A stretch of DNA of 64,000 nucleotides, taken from positions 2,789,001 through 2,853,000 of the forward strand of contig NZ_PJBB01000003.1 in NCBI RefSeq assembly GCF_002836595.1, given 5' to 3'. Shown piece after piece: positions 37,873 to 46,542 of the stretch. Both the position numbers and the translations under genes were made by a program. The stretch is from Tenacibaculum sp. Bg11-29. GTDB taxonomy: Bacteria > Bacteroidota > Bacteroidia > Flavobacteriales > Flavobacteriaceae. The notes beneath the pieces are model-generated. The model did no database searches. It was not told the origin of the DNA and saw only the letters and a list, made by a program, of their open reading frames with translations. Numbering within the stretch: the first letter of the stretch is position 1; each line of letters starts with the position of its first letter.

Positions 37873-38242
37873 AAATGATGGTTAATATAGTAATAATCGT
37901 ATAAATTTAATGATTTAGAGAAGTAAAGTAAGTCCTTTTTGGGCTTTTTTTATTTAACCATTAAGTATATAATAAGTATTTTAAAAAGTATAAATAAATA
38001 GTTTTACTGAATCGCTATTATGAATTTTATTATTAGTAGTGAAGGGTGATTGTACCTAAACTGTTATATATTATAATAATGTTTTTAGTCATTTTGTCTA
38101 CTCCAATAATTTCGTATGGTCTTCGTGATAATTACCACGAATTAATTGTTTAATTTTTTTAACTATTTTAGTACTTATATAAATAAATTATAAAGAAAAT
38201 CGGTTTCTAAAAATTGAATTGAATATAAAAAATAAATAAGAA
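37873..38242. other. Intergenic region with terminator and an inverted repeat
   Basis: 370 bases. It holds a weak terminator (AAGTCC 37930-37935 with GGGCTT 37941-37946 and a T-run) for the serine hydrolase. An imperfect palindrome TCGTGATAATTACCACGA (38123-38140) may be a regulator site for the lipoprotein gene at 38243. No coding region beyond a 24-codon frame I reject. Confidence 0.45.
37930..37952 (+). terminator. Weak terminator after serine hydrolase
   Basis: 6-bp stem with one G-T pair, a 5-T loop and a T-tract. It lies 58 bases after the stop. Confidence 0.5.
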
Positions 38243-38593
38243 ATGAAAAAAATAGTTTATTCATTAATGATTGTATTATTTATAATGTTTGCAAATTCGT
38301 GCGGCAAAAAGATGACTTTTGAAGATCAGATAAAGAAAGATGTTTATGAAAAAATATCTAATGGTTACTGTAAAGCAAAAAAAATAGCGAAAAATGCCAA
38401 AATTAAGAATCTTACTATTGGAGAAATAACGCCGATAGGAGATACAGGAATGATTGATGTTTCGTTAGAATTTGACGTTATTGATTCAGAAGGAGTAGAG
38501 CAACACATAAAAGAAGCAATGCTTTATTTAGAAAAAGAAAATAAGAGCCGTAAAATGCTAGCTATTTTTTGTGATTATGATTACAGACATTAG
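38243..38593 (+). CDS. Small lipoprotein of unknown function
   Basis: 116 residues. Lipoprotein signal with lipobox NSC (C20). The mature part is lysine-rich at first (KDVYEKISNGYCKAKKIAKN), followed by alternating strands (LTIGEITPIGDTGMIDVSLEFDV) that look like a small NTF2- or cystatin-like fold. No family recognised. The good signal peptide and typical length support a real gene. No operon partners on either side. Confidence 0.65.
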   Translation: MKKIVYSLMIVLFIMFANSCGKKMTFEDQIKKDVYEKISNGYCKAKKIAKNAKIKNLTIGEITPIGDTGMIDVSLEFDVIDSEGVEQHIKEAMLYLEKENKSRKMLAIFCDYDYRH

Positions 38594-38779
38594 AGTTAGC
38601 TACGAAATGACAGGAGAAAATTAGAGTTCTATTTATTAAAAGCAATTTTATAAAGATACAAACACCTTATACAGTAAAGGATACAAGAAAAATATTTATT
38701 TTTAAACAATGAAAATGTAAACAAATAAGTAAGGAGAAATCATAAAAATTATTTTTTTAATTTTACGTAATAAGACATC

Positions 38780-39205
38780 TTGATAAATAAAGGCACAATA
38801 ATTTTATTCATAGTTATTTCATTAATGCAAGTAAATATAATTGCACAAACAAAGATGAAGGAATTACCAATTCAATTTGGGGACGTTTTTTTAGTATCTA
38901 ATACTAAAAAGACTATAGTTGATAATTATGATGAACATTTAAAAATAGAGCTAATAAATTTTATTGAAGAGTGGGGGTATGATGCACCTCCAGGAGTTGA
39001 GAATCGTAATTATTATTCTGATGTGCAATATACTTTAAGAGTTCAAGTAAAAGATGTTGAAAAAATATATAGCTTTTACAGTTCTGATATAAAACACAAA
39101 AATAAGTTTAGTTTTAATTTTAAGAATTATAAAATATTTATACTTTCTGATGAGTATACAAATTCATCAGCATCAATTAAAATTAAAATCAACAGAATAG
39201 ATTAA
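38780..39205 (+). CDS. Small secreted protein, unknown
   Basis: 141 residues from a TTG at 38780, the only start that includes the signal peptide (IILFIVISLMQVNIIAQ, cleavage about residue 22). The mature part has a mixed strand/helix pattern (MKELPIQFGDVFLV, YTLRVQVKDVEKIYSFYSS, YKIFILSDEY). No family recognised. The start codon and the weak upstream context leave some doubt. Confidence 0.5.
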   Translation: MINKGTIILFIVISLMQVNIIAQTKMKELPIQFGDVFLVSNTKKTIVDNYDEHLKIELINFIEEWGYDAPPGVENRNYYSDVQYTLRVQVKDVEKIYSFYSSDIKHKNKFSFNFKNYKIFILSDEYTNSSASIKIKINRID

Positions 39206-39290
39206 ACTAATTGAGAACAAGTGATTTGTTGATTAATATTGACATTTTTCGTGAATTTTAATAGACTTTAAGTAACAAGTTATAATAGAG

Positions 39291-39380
39291 TATTAGCCAC
39301 TTTTATAGAGGAAGTTTGTAGTAGATTTAATAATTTACTGCCTGTTTACAGGTAACTAACACATTAAAAAGTGGCTAATA
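39291..39380. repeat. 90-bp nested palindrome downstream of thrC
   Basis: Outer arms TATTAGCCACTTTT (39291-39304) and AAAAGTGGCTAATA (39367-39380) are perfect complements over 14 bases. An inner hairpin CCTG-TTTA-CAGG lies at 39341-39352. On the minus strand the outer arm follows thrC by about 27 bases, so it could be a terminator. The size and nesting also fit a small mobile palindrome. Confidence 0.65.
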
Positions 39381-39406
39381 TTATGTTATTAAAAAAAGTT
39401 AATTTT

Positions 39407-40693
39407 CTACGAGTTTAAATAGTTTTTTAAATCATTGTAATTACTTACTTTAATAGTGCTTTTTTCTTTATTTATTACAGATTTAATTTGTTCTGGTATA
39501 GCTACTTTAATTTTTAATGTACCTTCAACTATATCTAAAAACTTAACAGGATGAGCAGTTTCTAGAAAAATACACAAATCATTAGGGTACTCTTTTTGGT
39601 ATTCTTTAGAACCTAAATATCCTACTGCTCCATGTGGATCTGCAACATAACCATTTTTTTTGTAGATTAATTCCATCGCTTCACGAGTTTCATCATCTGT
39701 AAAAGAGAATGATGAGAATACATTTTTTAAAGCTTCAATATTATTTGCAAATAGTTCTTGAATACGTATAAAATTACTCGGATTTCCTACATCCATAGCA
39801 TTTGAAATGGTTGCTTTTGAAGGCTTCGGTTCATACAATCCATTTATCAAATAATTAGGTACGGTATCATTTATATTAGTGGAAGCGACAAAATGCTTGA
39901 CAGGTAACCCTAATTTTTTTGCCATAATACCAGCACAGATATTTCCGAAATTTCCACTTGGTACTGAAAAAACAACTTCTTTTTGTTGCTTGTATACTTG
40001 TTTATAAGCAAAGAAAAAGTAAAACATTTGCGGTAACCAACGTGCAACATTGATAGAGTTGGCCGAAGTTAAAATAGGATTGATTTCATTATCTAAAAAA
40101 GCAGTTTTTACCATCTCTTGACAATCATCAAAAACACCATCTACTTCTAAAGCGGTAATGTTTTGTCCGAGTGTAGTTAATTGTTTTTCTTGTACATGAC
40201 TAACTTTTCCAGAAGGATATAAAATAACAACATCTACACCTTTAACTCCTAAAAAACCATCAGCTACCGCTCCTCCTGTATCTCCAGAAGTGGCAACCAA
40301 TACAGTAACTTCATTGTCATTATTTCTGTTAAAATAACCTAAACAACGCGCCATAAATCGAGCACCAACATCTTTAAAAGCCATTGTAGGGCCGTGAAAG
40401 AGTTCTAAAGTACTTACATTTTCTTCTATTTCTACAACAGGAAAGTCAAATGATAAGGTTTCTGAAATAATTTTCTTTAATATTTCAGTAGGAATTTCAT
40501 CGCCTACAAATTGTTTAATAGCTTCATAAGCTATTTCTTCGTTAGAATAGTTTCCGATATTATCAATGAAACCTTTAGGCAAGGGTGTAATATTTTCAGG
40601 GAAGTACAAACCTCTATCTGGTGCTAATCCATTAACTACAGCTTCTTGGAAGCTTACGTTGGGTGATTTTTTATTAAGACTATAATAGTTCAT
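39407..40693 (-). CDS. thrC: Threonine synthase
   Basis: Converts O-phosphohomoserine to threonine with PLP. 428 residues from the ATG at 40693 (MNYYSLNKKSPNVSFQEAV), chosen because the family N-terminus begins there, not at the in-frame ATG at 40729. The PLP lysine is in GPTMAFKDVGARFM. VLVATSGDTGGAVADGF and VPSGNFGNICAG are the phosphate- and cofactor-binding loops. Third gene of the thr operon, 106 bases after thrB. Confidence 0.96.
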   Translation of the reverse strand: MNYYSLNKKSPNVSFQEAVVNGLAPDRGLYFPENITPLPKGFIDNIGNYSNEEIAYEAIKQFVGDEIPTEILKKIISETLSFDFPVVEIEENVSTLELFHGPTMAFKDVGARFMARCLGYFNRNNDNEVTVLVATSGDTGGAVADGFLGVKGVDVVILYPSGKVSHVQEKQLTTLGQNITALEVDGVFDDCQEMVKTAFLDNEINPILTSANSINVARWLPQMFYFFFAYKQVYKQQKEVVFSVPSGNFGNICAGIMAKKLGLPVKHFVASTNINDTVPNYLINGLYEPKPSKATISNAMDVGNPSNFIRIQELFANNIEALKNVFSSFSFTDDETREAMELIYKKNGYVADPHGAVGYLGSKEYQKEYPNDLCIFLETAHPVKFLDIVEGTLKIKVAIPEQIKSVINKEKSTIKVSNYNDLKNYLNS

Positions 40694-40799
40694 TTTTGTG
40701 TTGTTTGTGTGTTGCATTGCAGCTAGCAATGTAGTTTTTTTATAATATTATTTTGTTTTTTACTACCGAAGTAATTTCGATTCTAAACAAAAAAGCATT

Positions 40800-41732
40800 T
40801 TATTTTGAATCTAAAATTCGAACACCTTGTGTATTTATTTTTGATGAAAACAAAGTGAAATCAATATTTTTATCAGCATACGCATTTTGTATAGCAGCTT
40901 GTACTTTTTTAGCAATTTCTTCTCCTTTGCATAAAGCAAAAATAGTTGGCCCCGACCCTGAAATTCCTGCCCCTAAAGCACCAGCTTTAATAGCTTCACT
41001 TTTAACTAAATCAAAATGTGGAATTAAATGTTTACGTGCAGGTTCAACAATAACATCAGTTAAAGAATTACTTATCAGTTGATAATCACTGGTGTGTAAG
41101 CCACTTACTAATCCACCAACATTTGCCCATTGCGTAACCGCACTTTTTAAAGGTACATTATCAGGTAAAACTTCACGAGCATCTTTGGTTTTTACTTCAA
41201 TCTGCGGGTGAATAGCAACCAGTTGTAATTCATCAGGTACTGGTAGTTTTATAATATCTAAAGGGTCGTAACTTCTAATAAGAACAAAACCACCATAAAC
41301 AGCTGCTGCTACATTATCAGCTATTGGAGTACCACAAGCAGCTTCTTCACCTAACATAGAGAATTTTGTTAGTTCTAATGTTGAAAAAGGCTTATTTAGT
41401 AATTCGTTTACACCAAAAGCAGCACCTGCAGAACTCGCAGCACTACTACCCAAACCACTACCTGGAGAAAAACCTTTATGCATGGTTATTTTAATACCAA
41501 AATTAACAGGATGTTTTGCTAACATTGCTAAAGCCACTACACCAGCAGCATTTTCTGTAGGATTTAAACTTAAACCATCTGCACCTGTAATTTCTGTTAT
41601 TTGTACTCCTCTTTCAGCTGTTTTTGTGAAAGTCATTTCATCACCCATGGTATCTACAGCGAATCCCATTGAGTCAAATCCGCAAGAAACATTGGCAACA
41701 GTTGCAGGAGCAAATATTTTTATATAATTCAT
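40800..41732 (-). CDS. thrB: Homoserine kinase
   Basis: GHMP kinase making O-phosphohomoserine. 310 residues from the ATG at 41732; the upstream ATG at 41771 adds 13 non-conserved residues. N-terminal IFAPATVANVSCGFDSMGFA (substrate site), ATP loop PGSGLGSSAASSAGA, and C-terminal GAGISGSGPTIFALC. Second gene of the thr operon, 102 bases after thrA. Confidence 0.96.
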   Translation of the reverse strand: MNYIKIFAPATVANVSCGFDSMGFAVDTMGDEMTFTKTAERGVQITEITGADGLSLNPTENAAGVVALAMLAKHPVNFGIKITMHKGFSPGSGLGSSAASSAGAAFGVNELLNKPFSTLELTKFSMLGEEAACGTPIADNVAAAVYGGFVLIRSYDPLDIIKLPVPDELQLVAIHPQIEVKTKDAREVLPDNVPLKSAVTQWANVGGLVSGLHTSDYQLISNSLTDVIVEPARKHLIPHFDLVKSEAIKAGALGAGISGSGPTIFALCKGEEIAKKVQAAIQNAYADKNIDFTLFSSKINTQGVRILDSK

Positions 41733-41834
41733 TTTTTTGCAATTAAAAACAAGTAGGTAAGTTGTATTCACAGTCCCTTCTTGATATTATTTTGTATAAT
41801 TTTCTACTATTTTAAAAGTGTAATTATAGAGCTA

Positions 41835-44276
41835 TTAATTATTACCTATTCTAATTACATCAGCAAAAATCCCTGATGCTGTAACATCAGCACCTGCACC
41901 TGCACCTTTTATAATTAAAGGATTAATAGGGTATCTATCTGTAAAAAATAATACAATGTTATCACTTCCTTCTAAATTATAAAAAGGATGATCAGACGGA
42001 ATGTGTTGTAAACCAACTTTTGCTTTACCATCAGAAAATTCAGCTACATATTTTAAACGATAGCTTTCATCATTAGCTTCTTTAAATATTTTTTGAAAAT
42101 GAGCTTCAAATTCAGTTAAACTTGCGTAAAAATCATCATTATTAGTCGTATTTAAACTTTTCTCAGGTAAGAAAGAGTTATTTTCAATGTCAGATAATTC
42201 TAACTCATATCCACTTTCACGAGCAAGAATTAATATTTTTCTAGCTACATCAATACCACTTAAATCAATTTTAGGATCAGGTTCGGTATATCCTTGTTTT
42301 TGAGCTTCTCCCACCACATCATGAAAAGTTGATGAAGCATTAAAGTTGTTAAAAACAAAATTTAAACTACCTGATAGTACGGCTTGTATTTTATGAACCC
42401 TATCACCTGAGGCTATTAAGTTTTTTAGTGTGTCAATAATAGGTAAACCTGCACCAACATTGGTCTCAAATAAAAACGGAGCATTATATTTTCTAGATAC
42501 TTTTTTTAGTGTTCTGTAATTTTCTAAATCAGAAGCACAAGCTATTTTATTACAGGTAACTACGGCAATATTAGTGCGTAAATATTTTTCATAAACTTCT
42601 GATACTTTTTGATTTGCTGTGTTATCTACAAAAACAGAATTACGAAGGTTGTACATTTTAGTTTTGTTAAAAAACTCATCTAAAGTTGTAGGCTCTCCAT
42701 TTGCCAATAAATCTTTCCAATTAGTTAAATTGATTCCATCAGTATCAAAAGCCATTTTTTTAGAATTAGCAATACCAACAACACGAATATTCATTTTTAA
42801 ATGTTCTCTTAAGTATTGTTGCTGTTGATGTATTTGAGCTAAAAAACGTTCACCTACATTACCAACACCAGTAACAAATAAATTAAGTTGTTTTATTTTT
42901 TCTTCAAAGAATTGTTCATGTAATGTGTTTAGCCCTTTTTTAGCATCGTTACTATCTATTACAGCTGATATGTTTTTTTGAGAAGCTCCTTGAGCAATGG
43001 CTCTAATATTTACATTATTTTTCCCTAAAGCACTAAACATTTGTCCGCTTAAACCTTGATGATTTTTCATATTATCACCAACTAAAGCTAAAATAGCAAG
43101 ACCTTGTTCTACAATAACAGGTTTTACTTTTTTACGTTCTATTTCAATTTCAAAGGCATCATTAATTGCTTTAGTAGCTTTTTCTGCATCCTCATCGTAA
43201 ATACCAACACAAATAGAATGTTCAGAAGACGCTTGAGTAATTAATACAATATTAATGTTTTGATTAGAAAGTGTTTCAAATAAACGTTTTGAAACGCCAG
43301 AAACACCAACCATGCCGCTACCTTCTAAGGTTAATAAAGTAATGTTTTCTATATGACTAATCCCTTTTACAAGATTAGAACTTTTTGCTTCTTTGGTAAT
43401 TAAAGTTCCTATATTATCTGGTTCAAAAGTATTTTTAATAACGATAGGAATTTCTTTTTCTAATACAGGTTGTATAGTAGGAGGGTAGATTACTTTGGCA
43501 CCAAAATGTGAAAGCTCCATGGCTTCCTGATATGATATTTGTGGTATAGGAAAAGCTTGTTTTACAACACTTGGGTTTGCAGTAAACATTCCACTAACAT
43601 CGGTCCATATTTGTAATTCACTAGTATTTAAAGCAGCGGCGTAAATTGCAGCAGTATAATCAGAGCCACCTCTACCTAAAGTTGTAGATAAGCCATTTTC
43701 TGATTTAGCTATAAAACCAGGTAAAACAGTAATTTGGTGTGGATTTTGATTAAAGTATTCTTGAGAATTTTTATTAGTTAACTTAAAATTTACTTGTGCT
43801 TTATCAAAAACATTTGAAGTACTAATAAGCTCTCTACTGTCTTTATAAGTTGCATCTAAATCATTCTTTGCTACTTCTGAAATTATATATGAAGATAGTA
43901 ATTCTCCAAACCCACTTATAGCTGCCATTGTTTTAGGAGTTACTTCTTTTAGTAAAAAACACCCCTCTAATAAAGTTTGTAATTGACTAAATAAAGTATT
44001 TACTTTATGTAAAACTTCATCTTGTGCATTTTTATTTACAAGATCAGTAACAACCTGTGTATGATGTTGTTTTACTTCTTTAAAAAGTTCAATGTAATTA
44101 GCTTCATTATTAGCGGCTTTATTTGCTGAAGCTATTAGTTTATTGGTAGTTTTACCAAAAGCAGAAACGACTACGGCTACTTTTTCTTTAGCAGCGGTGT
44201 TTGAAACGATTTGAACTACTTTAGTAATGTTTTGACTATTGGCTACTGATGAACCTCCAAATTTTAAAATTTTCAT
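41835..44276 (-). CDS. thrA: Bifunctional aspartokinase / homoserine dehydrogenase
   Basis: First and third steps of the aspartate-to-threonine path in one chain of 813 residues. Aspartokinase domain (about 1-290): KILKFGGSSVANSQNI, LGRGGSDYTAAIYA. Two ACT domains (about 310-455) sense the end product: LEGSGMVGVSGVSKRLFETL and LVGDNMKNHQGLSGQMFSAL. Homoserine dehydrogenase domain (about 465-813): FVTGVGNVGERFLAQI, FETNVGAGLPIIDTL, PDPKIDLSGIDVARKILIL. Preceded by a roughly 215-base leader with a Thr/Ile-rich mini-ORF, so both feedback inhibition and leader control are likely. Confidence 0.97.
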   Translation of the reverse strand: MKILKFGGSSVANSQNITKVVQIVSNTAAKEKVAVVVSAFGKTTNKLIASANKAANNEANYIELFKEVKQHHTQVVTDLVNKNAQDEVLHKVNTLFSQLQTLLEGCFLLKEVTPKTMAAISGFGELLSSYIISEVAKNDLDATYKDSRELISTSNVFDKAQVNFKLTNKNSQEYFNQNPHQITVLPGFIAKSENGLSTTLGRGGSDYTAAIYAAALNTSELQIWTDVSGMFTANPSVVKQAFPIPQISYQEAMELSHFGAKVIYPPTIQPVLEKEIPIVIKNTFEPDNIGTLITKEAKSSNLVKGISHIENITLLTLEGSGMVGVSGVSKRLFETLSNQNINIVLITQASSEHSICVGIYDEDAEKATKAINDAFEIEIERKKVKPVIVEQGLAILALVGDNMKNHQGLSGQMFSALGKNNVNIRAIAQGASQKNISAVIDSNDAKKGLNTLHEQFFEEKIKQLNLFVTGVGNVGERFLAQIHQQQQYLREHLKMNIRVVGIANSKKMAFDTDGINLTNWKDLLANGEPTTLDEFFNKTKMYNLRNSVFVDNTANQKVSEVYEKYLRTNIAVVTCNKIACASDLENYRTLKKVSRKYNAPFLFETNVGAGLPIIDTLKNLIASGDRVHKIQAVLSGSLNFVFNNFNASSTFHDVVGEAQKQGYTEPDPKIDLSGIDVARKILILARESGYELELSDIENNSFLPEKSLNTTNNDDFYASLTEFEAHFQKIFKEANDESYRLKYVAEFSDGKAKVGLQHIPSDHPFYNLEGSDNIVLFFTDRYPINPLIIKGAGAGADVTASGIFADVIRIGNN

Positions 44277-44387
44277 TTTAAAAGGTATAAAAAATAATTA
44301 ATTATAGAATTTTAGTTGTTATTTATCTGTTTTCAATTTTTTGAAAATATAAATAAGACGAGTGGATTATATGTATAAAGTAGACCC

Positions 44388-44492
44388 CTAAAGGGTAATA
44401 ATAATTGTATTAGAAATAAAAGTAGTGCCCATGAAGTCTGTCGTAAAGTTTACGATAGGTAATGAGTTTATATTTCTTTTGTTGATTAACAT
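44388..44492 (-). CDS. Putative threonine-operon leader peptide
   Basis: A 34-codon frame 111 bases upstream of thrA with no other reason to exist. Its second half reads FTTDFMGTTFISNTIIITL and stop: 6 Thr and 4 Ile among the last 18 codons, including the pairs TT, TT and the run IIIT before the stop. E. coli ThrL is likewise Thr/Ile-rich. Translation could start at 44492 or at an internal ATG giving MGTTFISNTIIITL (14 codons). A TAnnTTTG box ends 8 bases upstream of the first ATG, placing the frame at the 5' end of the thr mRNA. Hairpins are visible (CGTAAACTTTACG inside the frame; ACCC-TTTA-GGGGT over the stop), but no classic GC-rich terminator. Confidence 0.6.
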   Translation of the reverse strand: MLINKRNINSLPIVNFTTDFMGTTFISNTIIITL

Positions 44493-44500
44493 TATTATGG

Positions 44501-44508
44501 CAAATGTA
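44501..44508 (-). promoter_or_regulatory. -7 promoter box of the thr operon
   Basis: TACATTTG on the minus strand matches TAnnTTTG exactly. It is 8 bases upstream of the leader ORF and 224 bases upstream of thrA, giving a long 5' leader. No clear -33 TTTG. Confidence 0.55.
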
Positions 44509-44577
44509 AACTTTTTTTTAAAACATTACATATTTTTTTAAAAAAAACTAAATAAAGTAGTAAATCATAAATAAAAA

Positions 44578-44964
44578 CTACCTTGCTTTAAGGTATGTCC
44601 AATGGTTATTTTCTTTACAAAAAGAAGAATTTTCATGTATAATATCAATTTTACCATTTTCCATGAAAAAAGCTTTGAATTCAACAGTTCCAATCAAATC
44701 AGTATAACGACCTTTAGTTATATTAATGATCTCTAATTTAATCCATTGAACAGATTTTGCCCAAATAAGAATTTCTTTTTTTTCTCGATTAGAAGGGCGT
44801 GTTTTTGAATGATGACTTTCTTGTAAGTAGTTAATGTTAGCTAAGGCAAAGGCACTGTATCTAGATCTCATTAAGGATTCAGCAGTTGCTATCGATTGAA
44901 TATTTTGGTGTGCTATTTTACAGCATTCGTTATATGTTTTACTAGAATTACAAGGGCATTGCAT
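44578..44964 (-). CDS. YchJ-family protein with SEC-C zinc motif
   Basis: 128 residues. The N-terminal SEC-C motif (CPCNSSKTYNECC) is a metal-binding knuckle. The YchJ core follows: AESLMRSRYSAFALANINYL, WAKSVQWIKLEI, GTVEFKAFFMENGKID, SSFCKENNHWTYL, an NTF2-like barrel. Function unknown for the family. It shares strand with the small unknown gene at 44982, 17 bases upstream. Confidence 0.88.
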   Translation of the reverse strand: MQCPCNSSKTYNECCKIAHQNIQSIATAESLMRSRYSAFALANINYLQESHHSKTRPSNREKKEILIWAKSVQWIKLEIINITKGRYTDLIGTVEFKAFFMENGKIDIIHENSSFCKENNHWTYLKAR

Positions 44965-44981
44965 ATGATTGTTATATTAAT

Positions 44982-45425
<444 letters not shown>

Positions 45426-45530
45426 TTATTAAAAGTGTTTCTACAAGAAATTTATTTAAATGAGAAAACTATTCATCTATACTTAGATGCATTTTAACTA
45501 TAGAAAAGATTAATTAAACATATGTTATTA

Positions 45531-45558
45531 ATACCTTTTGTATAAAAAGGTATTTTTA
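45531..45558 (+). promoter_or_regulatory. Hairpin with T-tract in the leader of the NO-sensing operon
   Basis: ATACCTTTT (45531-45539) pairs with AAAAGGTAT (45545-45553), then TTTTT. No plus-strand gene lies upstream, so this terminator-like hairpin sits between the operon promoter and its first start codon (45587). It may be an attenuator or an operator. Confidence 0.45.
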
Positions 45559-45586
45559 TGGTAATAACCCTATTATTCTATATATT

Positions 45587-46000
45587 TTGAAAAAAAAACT
45601 AAATATTTTACTAATTGAAGACAACATTATTGAAATAATGAAAATGAAACGAACTAATTCATCCTTAGATATTAAGCATGATATTAGTGAAGCAAAAAAT
45701 GGAGAAGAAGCTCTTGAGGTTTTAGAAGAAAAAAGTAGTTTACCTGATTTAATTTTACTAGATTTAAACATGCCAAAAATTAACGGTATAGAATTTTTAG
45801 CAATATTAAAAAATAACGATGATTTAAAACACATTCCAACAGTGATTCTAACAACCTCAGATAATCAAAAAGATTTAGAAGAATGTTATAGAATTGGAGT
45901 TTCTGGTTATATTCTAAAGCCTTTAAAATATGAAGACTATGTAGAGAAAATAGAAATAGTTTTATCTTATTGGAGCATGAATGAATTAAAAAAATATTAA
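45587..46000 (+). CDS. Stand-alone receiver-domain response regulator
   Basis: 137 residues from a TTG at 45587; no in-frame ATG includes the first strand. A CheY-like receiver only: LNILLIEDNIIEIMKMKR, phospho-acceptor D59 in LILLDLNMPKINGIEF, TTSDNQKDLEECYRIG, K in ILKPLKYEDY. This is the Rcp1-like type that serves cyanobacterial and Bacteroidota hybrid relays. First gene of a seven-gene operon; the H-NOX gene starts 2 bases after its stop. It may act as a phosphate sink or as a second output of the relay. Confidence 0.92.
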   Translation: MKKKLNILLIEDNIIEIMKMKRTNSSLDIKHDISEAKNGEEALEVLEEKSSLPDLILLDLNMPKINGIEFLAILKNNDDLKHIPTVILTTSDNQKDLEECYRIGVSGYILKPLKYEDYVEKIEIVLSYWSMNELKKY

Positions 46001-46002
46001 AT

Positions 46003-46542
46003 ATGAAAGGCATAGTTTTTACTGAATTTTTAGACTTGGTAGAGGATAAATTTGGTTTAGAGATGGTAGATAAAATTATTTCTCAATCAACATTAGAATC
46101 TGAAGGTATATATACATCAATAGGAACTTACAGCTTTTCTGAAATGTTACAATTATTAGAAAATTTAAGTGGTAATACAGCTATATCTATAGATGATTTA
46201 TTATTAGTGTATGCTGAACATTTTTTTGGTGTCATAGAAAAGAGTTACCCAGGTCTTTTGGCAACTTATAAAGACCCAATAGAAATGTTAGCTTCTATTG
46301 AAGATCATATTCATATAGAGGTAAGAAAAATTTATCCAGAAGCAGAGCTACCTACTTTTGTAATTAAAGATAGAAAAGATAAATCATTAGTAATGATTTA
46401 TAAGTCTAGTAGAGCTATGCATCATTTTGGACTTGGTTTAATGAATAAAACATTTGAACACTTTAATGCTACGGCAACAATTGTTTTAGAAAAAATAAAA
46501 GAAGATGGTACTGAAGTAAAATTTATTATTAACCAAGATTAA
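46003..46542 (+). CDS. H-NOX haem nitric-oxide sensor
   Basis: 179 residues, full H-NOX domain. Proximal haem ligand is H102 in IEDHIHIEVRKIYP, the canonical position of the family. The propionate-binding YxSxR motif is YKSSR in MIYKSSRAMHHFGLGL. N-terminal KGIVFTEFLDLVEDKFG is typical. H-NOX proteins bind NO tightly and modulate a partner kinase. Distal-pocket tyrosine, which would favour O2, is not evident. Its stop overlaps the start of the PAS/GAF kinase (TAATG), so kinase and sensor are translationally coupled. Confidence 0.93.
   Translation: MKGIVFTEFLDLVEDKFGLEMVDKIISQSTLESEGIYTSIGTYSFSEMLQLLENLSGNTAISIDDLLLVYAEHFFGVIEKSYPGLLATYKDPIEMLASIEDHIHIEVRKIYPEAELPTFVIKDRKDKSLVMIYKSSRAMHHFGLGLMNKTFEHFNATATIVLEKIKEDGTEVKFIINQD

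Noticed and set aside
38080..38154. 24-codon frame (MFLVILSTPIISYGL...)
   Set aside because: Too short, no promoter or partner, and it spans an inverted repeat; most likely chance.
40753..41727. Plus-strand frames opposite thrB
   Set aside because: Shadows of the homoserine kinase gene, with no independent features.
44277..44387. Classic intrinsic attenuator between the thr leader frame and thrA
   Set aside because: Only weak AU hairpins are visible (for example ATAAT/ATTAT before a T-run); no strong terminator stem can be supported.
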